Translations under genes and position numbers: made by a program
Assembly (NCBI RefSeq): GCF_000374925.1
Contig: NZ_KB895548.1
Span: 62,001 to 126,000, forward strand
Source: Arthrobacter sp. 131MFCol6.1
GTDB lineage: Bacteria > Actinomycetota > Actinomycetes > Actinomycetales > Micrococcaceae
Direction: 5' to 3'
Length of the DNA stretch: 64,000 nucleotides
The notes under the pieces: generated by a model
What the model was told of the DNA's origin: nothing
The model's database searches: none
Seen by the model: the letters and a program-made list of their open reading frames with translations, nothing else
Shown here: positions 54,390-64,000 of the stretch, piece by piece
Layout of the letters: every line of letters starts with the position of its first letter
Numbering within the stretch: the first letter of the stretch is position 1

Positions 54390-54745
54390 TCCCCAACGAC
54401 ACCCCAACCTCGCAAGCTCGGCCGGGGACCCCTGTCGCCGTGGCCCCCACCGAACCCCAAGCAGGAAACGTCTGGCCCATCTGGGAAGTGTTTGTCCGCT
54501 CCAGCCGCGGCCTGTCCCACGTCCATGCAGGATCGCTGCACGCGCCCGACGCGGCCATGGCCCTGCGCAACGCCCGGGACCTCTACACCCGCCGCAACGA
54601 AGGGGTGTCCATCTGGGTGGTTCCGGCCGACGCCATCGCCTCCAGCGACCCCGATTCCAAGGGCTCCTTCTTTGAATCCCCCCAGGGCAAGGACTACCGC
54701 CACGCGACGTACTACACCAAGAGTGAGGGCGTGAAGCACCTGTGA
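54386..54745 (+). CDS. paaB: Phenylacetyl-CoA epoxidase subunit PaaB
   Basis: Structural bridge subunit linking PaaAC trimers, 119 aa. [32 protein letters not shown] and [19 protein letters not shown] sequence is diagnostic. The N terminus carries about 25 extra residues compared with E. coli PaaB. Start overlaps the paaA stop (ATGA). Confidence 0.96.
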   Translation: MIPNDTPTSQARPGTPVAVAPTEPQAGNVWPIWEVFVRSSRGLSHVHAGSLHAPDAAMALRNARDLYTRRNEGVSIWVVPADAIASSDPDSKGSFFESPQGKDYRHATYYTKSEGVKHL

Positions 54746-55671
54746 GCACCACTCCCGAAACTGCCCTGCCGGCAGAAGAAACGGCCGGCCATGGCGACAT
54801 CAACGTCGGCGTCACCGGAGCCAGCGGTAGCGGCGAGGCCACGGCCAGCGCCACCCGCATCACGCCCGGCAACGCCCTCCGTCCGGAGGACATTGCCCTC
54901 GCCGTCAGCCGCGGCTCCGCGAAGCCGAGCGAGGACGCTGCCGAGTTCGCGCTGCGCCTGGGTGACGACGCCCTGATCCTGGCCCAGCGGCTGGGCCACT
55001 GGATCTCCCGCGCCCCGGAGCTCGAAGAGGACGTCGCCCTCGGCAACATCGCCCTGGACGAACTGGGCCATGCCCGGTCCTTCCTCAGCTACGCCGGCGG
55101 GCTGGACGGGCGCAGCGAAGACGATCTCGCCTACTTCCGCAGCGAGCATGAGTTCCGCTCCGCGGCGCTCTTCGAGCAGCCGAACGGGGACTTCGCCGTC
55201 ACCATTGCCCGGCAGTTCGTGGTCAGCTACTACCAGTTCGAGCTCTACCGCCGGCTGATGTCCTCCACCGACTCCACCCTGGCCGGCATCGCCGCCAAGG
55301 CGGTCAAGGAAGTGGACTACCACCGGGACCACAGCGCCCAGTGGGTGCTGCGCCTGGCCCTCGGCACGGACGAATCGCGCCAGCGGATGATCCACGCGTT
55401 CAAAGTCGTCTGGCCCTTCGTTGATGAGCTGTTCCACGACGACGAACTCACCGGACGCCTCAGCGAAGCCGGCGCCGCGCCCCAGCCGTCGAGCCTGCGC
55501 GAGGACTTCGACCGGCTCACCGGCGAGGTCCTGGCCGAAGCGGAGCTCGAGGTCCCCAACGTCCAGCCAACACCGGGCGGGGGCCGCCGCGGCCTGCACT
55601 CCGAACACCTCGGCTACATCCTCGCCGAGATGCAGGTGCTCGCCCGCGAGCACCCCGGGGCCAGCTGGTAG
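54742..55671 (+). CDS. paaC: Phenylacetyl-CoA epoxidase subunit PaaC
   Basis: Structural partner of PaaA, 309 aa, with a ferritin-like fold that has lost diiron function in the family. Segments ALDELGHARSFLSYAG and KEVDYHRDHSAQWVLRL align with PaaC. A Gly/Ser/Ala-rich stretch of about 40 residues precedes the conserved core. Starts at GTG overlapping the paaB stop (GTGA). Confidence 0.96.
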   Translation: MSTTPETALPAEETAGHGDINVGVTGASGSGEATASATRITPGNALRPEDIALAVSRGSAKPSEDAAEFALRLGDDALILAQRLGHWISRAPELEEDVALGNIALDELGHARSFLSYAGGLDGRSEDDLAYFRSEHEFRSAALFEQPNGDFAVTIARQFVVSYYQFELYRRLMSSTDSTLAGIAAKAVKEVDYHRDHSAQWVLRLALGTDESRQRMIHAFKVVWPFVDELFHDDELTGRLSEAGAAPQPSSLREDFDRLTGEVLAEAELEVPNVQPTPGGGRRGLHSEHLGYILAEMQVLAREHPGASW

Positions 55672-55676
55672 ACACC

Positions 55677-56267
55677 ATGGAAATGTTTGTCTCTGATCCG
55701 GAAACCGCCGAGCGCCGCAACGCCGCCAAGGGCAACACCGCCAAGGAAAAGGCCTGGGCGGTGGCTGCCACAGTGTGCGACCCCGAAATCCCGGTCCTCA
55801 CCATCGCGGACCTCGGCATCCTTCGCGATGTCCAGGTCTCGACGGAACCAAGCACTGACGACGGCGGGATGGTTCCCGCCGTCCGGGTCACCATCACCCC
55901 GACGTACTCCGGCTGCCCCGCCATGGACGCCATCCGGGATGACCTCACCGCGGCTTTCCACCGCGCGGGGTACCCGAGCGTCCGGGTCGAACTGGTCCTC
56001 TCGCCGGCCTGGACCACTGACTGGATGAGTGCGGAAGGCAAGGCCAAGCTGGAGCAGTACGGAATAGCCCCGCCGTCCGGCCACACAGCTGTTGACGGAA
56101 AAGCAGTCCGGCACGCCGGCCCGGTCCGGCTCGCGCTCGCCGTCAAGTGCCCCCAGTGCTCATCCCTCAACACCAAAGAACTCACCCGCTTCGGTTCCAC
56201 TTCCTGCAAGGCCCTCTACGTGTGCCAGGACTGCAAGGAACCGTTCGACTACTTCAAAGTCTTGTAA
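55677..56267 (+). CDS. paaD: PaaD, iron-sulfur/metal maturation factor for the epoxidase
   Basis: A 196-aa protein with a DUF59/MIP18 domain (CDPEIPVLTIADLGILRDV, VTITPTYSGCPAMDAI) and a C-terminal zinc-ribbon-like part with CPQC and CQDCKEPF. It is needed for epoxidase activity in other bacteria, probably by aiding cluster assembly of PaaE. Begins five bases after paaC. Confidence 0.95.
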   Translation: MEMFVSDPETAERRNAAKGNTAKEKAWAVAATVCDPEIPVLTIADLGILRDVQVSTEPSTDDGGMVPAVRVTITPTYSGCPAMDAIRDDLTAAFHRAGYPSVRVELVLSPAWTTDWMSAEGKAKLEQYGIAPPSGHTAVDGKAVRHAGPVRLALAVKCPQCSSLNTKELTRFGSTSCKALYVCQDCKEPFDYFKVL

Positions 56268-56282
56268 GGAACAGGTGCCTCC

Positions 56283-57521
56283 ATGAAGGTTGTCCGCCAG
56301 ACCGCCGCGGAGTCGGCCGCAGCCACCGGCCGCCGTCGTGCGTCCTTCCACACGCTGACGGTGGACGAGGTCCGCCGGCTCACCGACGACGCCATCGAGG
56401 TGACGTTCGGGGTCCCGGCCGAGCTCGCCGGGCAGTTCGACTACCTGCCGGGCCAGTACGTCGCGCTGCGCACCACGCTGCCCGACGCCGACGGCCAGCC
56501 GCACGAGATCCGCCGCAGCTACTCGATCTGCGCCGAACCGCGCAGTTTCGCGGACGGCAGCAGCGAAATCCGCGTCGCCATCAAGAAAGACCTCGGGGGC
56601 CTGTTCTCCACGTGGGCCAATGCCGAGCTCAAGGCCGGCGACGTCCTGGACGTCATGAGCCCCATGGGTGCCTTTGTCTCCAAGCACGGCCGCGACGGCA
56701 AATCTGTGGAACAGAACGTCATGAACTCGATGAACCATCCGCAGGACATGGCAACGGAACTGGCGGGTGAGCCCGGCTCCTTCGTGGCGATCGCCGCCGG
56801 CTCCGGCATCACCCCGGTGATCGCCATCGCCCGCACCCTGCTGGCGGCCCACCCGGAGACCCGCTTCGACCTCATCTACGCCAACAAGGCCGCCATGGAC
56901 GTGATGTTCCTGGAAGAACTCGCGGACCTGAAGGACAGATACCCGGCCCGGCTGGCTCTGCACCACGTCCTTTCGCGTGAACAGCGGATCGCGCCACTGC
57001 TCAGCGGCAGGATCGACGCCGAGAAGCTGCAGGCCCTGCTGGGCACCGCGATCCACGCCGACGACGTTGACGAATGGTTCCTTTGCGGCCCCTTCGAACT
57101 CGTTCAGCTCTGCCGGGACACGCTCGCCGCGCGCGGCGTCGCCCCGGAGCACGTCCGCTTCGAACTGTTCACCTCGGGCAAGCCGGAGCGCCCCGAGGGC
57201 AACATTGGCCGGCCCGTGGTCACGGACGAATCCAAGGAAACCTACAAGATCACGTTCAAGCTGGACGGGCTGCAGGGCGAAGTGGCCAGCCCCACCCATG
57301 CCCGTGAGTCCCTCCTCAACGCCGCCCTCCGGGTCCGCCCCGATGTGCCGTTCGCCTGTGCCGGCGGCGTCTGCGGCACCTGCCGGGCGAAGGTGGTCAG
57401 CGGCAACGTCACCATGGACGAGAACTACGCCCTGGAGCAGGATGAGCTCGACAAGGGCTACGTCTTGACCTGCCAGTCCCACCCCACCACCCCGGAAGTC
57501 ACGGTCGACTTCGACGTCTAA
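56283..57521 (+). CDS. paaE: Phenylacetyl-CoA epoxidase reductase PaaE
   Basis: NADPH-dependent reductase, 412 aa. FAD domain with EIRRSYSIC (RXYS), NAD(P) domain with AAGSGITPVIAIARTLL, and a C-terminal plant-type [2Fe-2S] ferredoxin with PFACAGGVCGTCRAKV and a final Cys in VLTCQS. An AAGGAAC site precedes the ATG. It passes electrons to PaaA. Confidence 0.96.
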   Translation: MKVVRQTAAESAAATGRRRASFHTLTVDEVRRLTDDAIEVTFGVPAELAGQFDYLPGQYVALRTTLPDADGQPHEIRRSYSICAEPRSFADGSSEIRVAIKKDLGGLFSTWANAELKAGDVLDVMSPMGAFVSKHGRDGKSVEQNVMNSMNHPQDMATELAGEPGSFVAIAAGSGITPVIAIARTLLAAHPETRFDLIYANKAAMDVMFLEELADLKDRYPARLALHHVLSREQRIAPLLSGRIDAEKLQALLGTAIHADDVDEWFLCGPFELVQLCRDTLAARGVAPEHVRFELFTSGKPERPEGNIGRPVVTDESKETYKITFKLDGLQGEVASPTHARESLLNAALRVRPDVPFACAGGVCGTCRAKVVSGNVTMDENYALEQDELDKGYVLTCQSHPTTPEVTVDFDV

Positions 57522-57571
57522 GGTTTTTCGAGGTTTTCCGAATCCAGGTTTTTTCGAATCCAAGGAGCCCC

Positions 57572-58351
57572 ATGATTTCCCTTTCCATCGCCGACGGCGT
57601 CGCCGAGGTCGTCCTCGACGCCCCGCACAAGCTGAACTCCCTCGACGAGCAGGCGCTCGCGGATTTGTCCCGGGCGTACGACGACGCCGCTGACGCCGCC
57701 GCGCGCGGTGAAGTCCGGGCGCTGCTGCTCCGCGGCGAGGGCCGGGCCTTCTGCGCCGGCCGTGACATCGCCGGCGTGACCCCGGAGAGCGACGACGCGC
57801 AGGCCTACCTGGGCGGGCTCGTCCAGCCGTTGCTGAAGAAAATGAGCGCCTTTCCCGCGCCCACTTTCGCCGCTGCCCAGGGCGCCTGCCTCGGCGTGGG
57901 GCTGGGGCTGCTGCTGGCCACAGACGTGGTCTACGTGGCAGAGAACGCCAAGGTCGGCTCACCGTTCGCCAAGCTCGGTGCCACCCTAGACTCGGGCGGG
58001 CACTGGTATTTCACCGAGCGCCTGGGCATGCACCGGACCCTGGACCTGATCTACACCGCCGAGCTCATGAGCGGCGCCGACGCCGTGGCGCAGGGCCTGT
58101 TCAGCCGGGCCATGCCCGCGGCGGAACTGCTGGAGAATACCCGCGCCATCGTGGCCAACGTTGCCACCGGCGCCACGGGTGCGTTCCGGGCCAGCAAGCA
58201 GCTCGTCGCGCACATCCGGGACCAGCGGCTGGGGCTGTGGGAGGCCATGGAAGAGGAAAACGCAGAACAGGCACGGCTGTGCAAGAGCGAGGACTACGCC
58301 GAGGGTTTCCGCGCCTTCCAGGAGAAGCGCAGCCCGGTTTTCAAGGGCTGA
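57572..58351 (+). CDS. paaG: 1,2-epoxyphenylacetyl-CoA isomerase PaaG
   Basis: Crotonase-fold isomerase, 259 aa, that converts the epoxide to oxepin-CoA. It has GRAFCAGRDIAG (oxyanion hole) and, in place of a hydratase glutamate, the Asp of TLDSGGHWYF, matching the PaaG catalytic Asp in PDCGG. The C-terminal SEDYAEGFRAFQEKRSPVFKG is also PaaG-like. It follows paaE by 50 bases that contain three short TTTTC-type repeats. Confidence 0.92.
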   Translation: MISLSIADGVAEVVLDAPHKLNSLDEQALADLSRAYDDAADAAARGEVRALLLRGEGRAFCAGRDIAGVTPESDDAQAYLGGLVQPLLKKMSAFPAPTFAAAQGACLGVGLGLLLATDVVYVAENAKVGSPFAKLGATLDSGGHWYFTERLGMHRTLDLIYTAELMSGADAVAQGLFSRAMPAAELLENTRAIVANVATGATGAFRASKQLVAHIRDQRLGLWEAMEEENAEQARLCKSEDYAEGFRAFQEKRSPVFKG

Positions 58352-58449
58352 GGGCCGGCCCGGCCGGGCGTCCCGGAAACGTGCTTTCGGGGTACTCGTC
58401 TTTTCTTCGAAGCATTTTCATTTCCGGAACCCGCTTGTAATGTTCGGTT

Positions 58450-59340
58450 ATGACTCTGGGGAAATCTGTAAACAAGGCTGTCATACCTGCGGCGGGACTG
58501 GGAACGCGGTTCCTGCCGGCAACTAAGGCGATGCCCAAGGAAATGCTGCCCGTGGTCGACCAGCCGGCCATCCAGTACGTGGTGGAAGAAGCCGTCCGGG
58601 CCGGGCTGACGGATCTGCTCATGGTGACCGGGCGCCAGAAGCGGGCGCTGGAGGACCACTTTGACCGCGAGCCCTCGCTGGAGCACGCCCTCGAACTCAA
58701 GGGCGATTTCGACAGGCTGGAGGCCGTCCGTCACGCTTCCCGCCTGGGCCCGCTGCACTACGTGCGCCAGGGGGACCCCAAAGGCCTCGGCCATGCGGTC
58801 CTCTGCGCCCGCCAGCATGTCGGGTACGAACCGTTCGCCGTCCTGCTGGGCGATGACCTGATCGACGAGCGGGACGAGCTGCTGACCGCCATGATGGAGG
58901 TCCAGGCCCGGACGGGCGGCTCCGTCGTGGCCCTGATCGAGGTGGATCCGGCGGAAATTAGTGCCTACGGCTGCGCCGACGTTTCGGCGGTGCCGGGCCA
59001 GGACCATGTGCGGGTCAACCGGCTCGTGGAGAAGCCTTCAGCAGCCGAGGCCCCGTCCAACCTGGCCGTGATCGGCCGGTACATCCTGCACCCCGAGATT
59101 TTCGATGTCCTGGAGGACACCCCGCCCGGCCGCGGCGGTGAGATCCAGCTCACCGACGCGCTGCAGACCCTTGCCGTGTCCGACTGCGAGGGCGGAGGCG
59201 TCTACGGGGTGGTCTTCCGGGGCCGCCGGTATGACACCGGAGACAAACTGAGCTACCTCAAGGCGGTCATCTCGATCGCTGCCGACCGGGTGGAGTTCGG
59301 CGAAGAGCTCCGGGCCTGGATGAAGGCGTTCGTCAGCTAG
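58450..59340 (+). CDS. galU: UTP-glucose-1-phosphate uridylyltransferase
   Basis: Makes UDP-glucose for wall polysaccharides and trehalose. The 296-aa protein has the nucleotidyltransferase start KAVIPAAGLGTRFLPATKAMPKEMLP-type motif, PKGLGHAVLCA, LLGDDLID and the RRYDTGDKLSYLKA end. It is probably independent of the paa operon. Its stop overlaps that of the convergent Lrp gene by four bases. Confidence 0.96.
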   Translation: MTLGKSVNKAVIPAAGLGTRFLPATKAMPKEMLPVVDQPAIQYVVEEAVRAGLTDLLMVTGRQKRALEDHFDREPSLEHALELKGDFDRLEAVRHASRLGPLHYVRQGDPKGLGHAVLCARQHVGYEPFAVLLGDDLIDERDELLTAMMEVQARTGGSVVALIEVDPAEISAYGCADVSAVPGQDHVRVNRLVEKPSAAEAPSNLAVIGRYILHPEIFDVLEDTPPGRGGEIQLTDALQTLAVSDCEGGGVYGVVFRGRRYDTGDKLSYLKAVISIAADRVEFGEELRAWMKAFVS

Positions 59341-59801
59341 CGGGTGTCCACATCCTCGAACACCAGGAACGTCTGGGTGTCCAGCACCCCGGGCATGGAC
59401 TGCAGCTGGTCGAAGATCACCCGGCGCAGGTCGATGTTGTCCACGGCGCGCACCAGCAGGATGACATCGAAGTCCCCGCCCACCAGCGCGATGTGGTGGA
59501 CCTCGGGGATGGCGCGCAGGAGTTCGCGCAGCTCGCGCCAGGAATGCTGGCGCACCTTCAGCGTGACGTAGGCAGAGGACTTCAGGCCGGCCTTGATGGG
59601 ATCCACCAGGGCCGTGAACTTGGTCAGGACGCCCTCGCCTGTGAGCCGGGCGATCCGGGTGTAGGCGTGGGCGCGGGAAATATGAACGTTCTCGGCCACC
59701 TGTGTCACCGACATCCGGCCGTCCCGGGTCAGCTCCGCGATGATGTTCCGGTCCACATCGTCCAGCGGCACCGCCACCTGCTCTGATTCGAGCTCTGCCA
59801 T
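59337..59801 (-). CDS. Lrp/AsnC-family regulator (BkdR-like)
   Basis: A 154-aa regulator. N-terminal HTH (VDRNIIAELTRDGRMSVTQVAENVHISR) and C-terminal RAM domain (VGGDFDVILLVRAVDN). The ATG at 59801 is chosen as the conserved start. It is divergent from the branched-chain 2-oxoacid dehydrogenase operon, the classic position of BkdR, so it probably responds to branched-chain amino acids. Confidence 0.9.
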   Translation of the reverse strand: MAELESEQVAVPLDDVDRNIIAELTRDGRMSVTQVAENVHISRAHAYTRIARLTGEGVLTKFTALVDPIKAGLKSSAYVTLKVRQHSWRELRELLRAIPEVHHIALVGGDFDVILLVRAVDNIDLRRVIFDQLQSMPGVLDTQTFLVFEDVDTR

Positions 59802-59866
59802 TCGTCTACAACCCCCGCCGGTAATCCAGCTCACACTTACGATTTGTCTTCCAGATTAGGGCAAAT

Positions 59867-59884
59867 TCGTGGACATCTCCACGA
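59867..59884. promoter_or_regulatory. Candidate Lrp-type operator in the divergent region
   Basis: TCGTGGA-CATC-TCCACGA, perfect seven-base arms, in the 159-base gap between the Lrp gene and the E1 alpha gene. Assignment rests on position and symmetry. Confidence 0.45.
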
Positions 59885-59960
59885 TTACCGGGAGAGGTGG
59901 ATACGAATCATCGGCTGGCGGCATACTGGGAAAGATTAGTGGCTACAGAAGGACGGACCA

Positions 59961-61195
59961 ATGACGATCTCCGCAGACCACGCTGCGCAGCCAGCTGCGC
60001 AGCAGGCCGCGCAACAAGATCCAGCCGGTGAGGCCGTGAGCAAGTTCGGCATCACCGTTGAGGACTACATGCTGCCCGCCCGCCACCAGATCCAGATGGT
60101 GGGCCCGGACGGAACCCTGAATCCCCACACGGAGCAGGGCACCCAGCCGGGGCACGAGTACAGCCTGCCCAGCGAAGCCGAACTGATGGCCGCCTACGAG
60201 CAGCTCGTCGTCGGCCGCCGCGTCAATGACCAGAACTCCGCGCTGGTCCGGCAGGGCCGCATGGCCGTCTACCCCTCGAGCCACGGCCAGGAGGCGTGCC
60301 AGGTTGCCGCCGCACTGTGCCTTGCCGAGGGTGACTGGCTGTTCCCCACCTACCGCGACTCTGTGGCCGTCATGGCCCGCGGCGTGGATCCGGTCCAGAC
60401 GATGACGCTCTTCCGAGGCGACTGGCACGGCGGCTACGACCCCGCCAAGAACAAGGTCGGCATCCAGTGCACCCCGCTGACCACCCAGCTGCTGCACGGC
60501 GTCGGCGTTGCCCACGCCGCCAAACTGCGCGGCGAGGACACCGTGGTCCTGGCCATGTGCGGCGACGGCGCCACGAGCGAAGGCGATTTCCACGAGGCCC
60601 TGAACTTCGCCGCCGTCTTCCACCTGCCCGTGGTCTTCTTCGTCCAGAACAACCAGTACGCGATCTCAGTGCCGCTGGCGCACCAGTCCGTTGCGCCCTC
60701 GCTCGCCCACAAGGCCGTGGGCTACGGCATGGCCGGCGAACGCGTGGACGGCAACGACATCGTGGCCCTGCTCGCCGTCCTCGGCCGGGCCGTCAAGCTC
60801 GCCCGGGAAGGTTCCGGCCCGCTGCTGGTGGAGGCACACACCTACCGAATGCAGGCGCACACCAACGCCGATGACGCCACCCGCTACCGGCAGGACAGCG
60901 AAGTCGCCGAATGGGTGGCGAAGGACCCGCTGAGCCGGATGCAGACCTACCTGACGGACCGCGGCCTGCTGGACGACGACCGCGCGGCCAGGATCGCCGA
61001 AAAGGCAGAAGCTGTGGCCACTCAGCTGCGCGAGGGCCTCAGCGAAGAGGTCCCGGTGGAACCGCAGGATCTCTTCAAGTACGTCTTCTCCACCCCCACA
61101 CCACAGCTGAAGGAACAGTCCGCCATGCTCGCCGACGAACTGGCCCGCGACGCCGCGTCCACCGCAACCGCATCTGCTTCGAAGGGGGCCGGGAA

Positions 61196-61199
<4 letters not shown>
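59961..61199 (+). CDS. bkdA: 2-oxoacid dehydrogenase E1 alpha subunit (branched-chain type)
   Basis: ThDP-dependent E1 alpha, 412 aa. The ThDP site reads CGDGATSEGDFHEALNFAAVF to QNNQYAIS, and YPSSHGQEACQVAAALCL and EAHTYRMQAHTNADD are typical. A 60-residue N-terminal extension begins with Gln/Ala repeats. Annotation as pyruvate dehydrogenase is possible; the Lrp neighbour favours branched-chain oxoacids. Confidence 0.9.
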
Positions 61200-63879
<2,680 letters not shown>

Positions 63880-63911
63880 GGCGTAACCCGGGATCCGCAC
63901 CCCGGGTGAGG

Positions 63912-63951
63912 GGACGGGGACCGCACAGTCAGTCTGGTGCGGTCCCCGTCC
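63912..63951 (+). terminator. Terminator hairpin after the E2 gene
   Basis: Perfect 15-base arms (63912-63926 and 63937-63951) followed by TCTCT. It closes the dehydrogenase operon. The remaining 49 bases to the window end hold nothing recognisable. Confidence 0.8.
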
Positions 63952-64000
63952 TCTCTGGCCGGGCCGAAAGCCACCGCGCCAGCCACGACGCCGGCAGGAG

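Overview
The window is high-GC DNA with dense coding, many GTG/TTG starts and purine-rich ribosome sites. Gene content and protein sequences point to a soil actinobacterium of the Micrococcaceae, most likely Arthrobacter or a close relative. This is inferred from the MndD-type dioxygenase, the actinobacterial PaaZ/PaaR regulon and the sortase-E-type anchor motif. I found no tRNA, rRNA, CRISPR array, insertion sequence, phage gene or replication origin, so it reads as chromosomal backbone enriched for aromatic-acid catabolism.

Layout. 1-1.3 kb: 3' part of an amino-acid permease. 1.35-10 kb: a homoprotocatechuate (3,4-dihydroxyphenylacetate) meta-cleavage operon, hpaG-like/gntR/hpaE/hpaD/hpaH/hpaI on the minus strand, divergent from a MobA-like flavin hydroxylase. 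10-13.4 kb: prephenate dehydratase, dienelactone hydrolase, CsbD-like, SRPBCC and pentapeptide-repeat proteins. 13.5-16.4 kb: paaJ-paaF-paaH (lower phenylacetate pathway). 16.4-23 kb: acetyltransferase, SGNH hydrolase, tyrosine phosphatase, a large sortase-anchored serine protease and flavohemoglobin. 23.2-25.9 kb: a thioesterase divergent from paaZ. 26-31.3 kb: VOC protein, then a five-gene MFS/AKR/SnoaL/CMD/cupin operon divergent from an XRE-MmyB regulator. 31.4-35 kb: glutamate decarboxylase and a ClC-YrhK fusion. 35.2-36 kb: DUF427 protein. 36.1-38.6 kb: paaI-paaK-paaR. 38.7-42.5 kb: pta and ackA. 43.3-46.7 kb: an M50-type membrane metalloprotease with a PqqD/RRE-like domain, preceded by a repeat protein with a leader-like N terminus. 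46.9-53.3 kb: S9 peptidase, two LCP proteins, a small conserved-looking protein, LMW-PTPase and ArfB. 53.4-58.4 kb: paaABCDE-paaG. 58.4-59.3 kb: galU. 59.3-63.9 kb: Lrp regulator divergent from a branched-chain 2-oxoacid dehydrogenase operon (E1a, E1b, E2).

How it fits together. PaaK activates phenylacetate to its CoA thioester. PaaABCDE epoxidises the ring and PaaG isomerises it to the oxepin. PaaZ opens the ring and oxidises the aldehyde, and PaaF/H/J finish beta-oxidation to acetyl-CoA and succinyl-CoA. The four paa transcription units are scattered over 45 kb, yet each is preceded by a version of the same 22-bp inverted repeat, and the window encodes one TetR-type candidate for its binder (PaaR). 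The hpa operon handles hydroxylated phenylacetates in parallel.

The best candidate for something undescribed is the two-gene minus-strand unit at 43.3-46.7 kb: a cysteine-free, internally duplicated protein without a signal peptide, directly followed by a membrane HExxH protease carrying a RiPP-recognition-like domain. Other points of note are an FAH-RraA fusion replacing classical HpaG, and a gadB-clc pair whose clc may be translationally coupled to a 41-residue upstream ORF. Several intergenic palindromes are also present, two of which recur as families.
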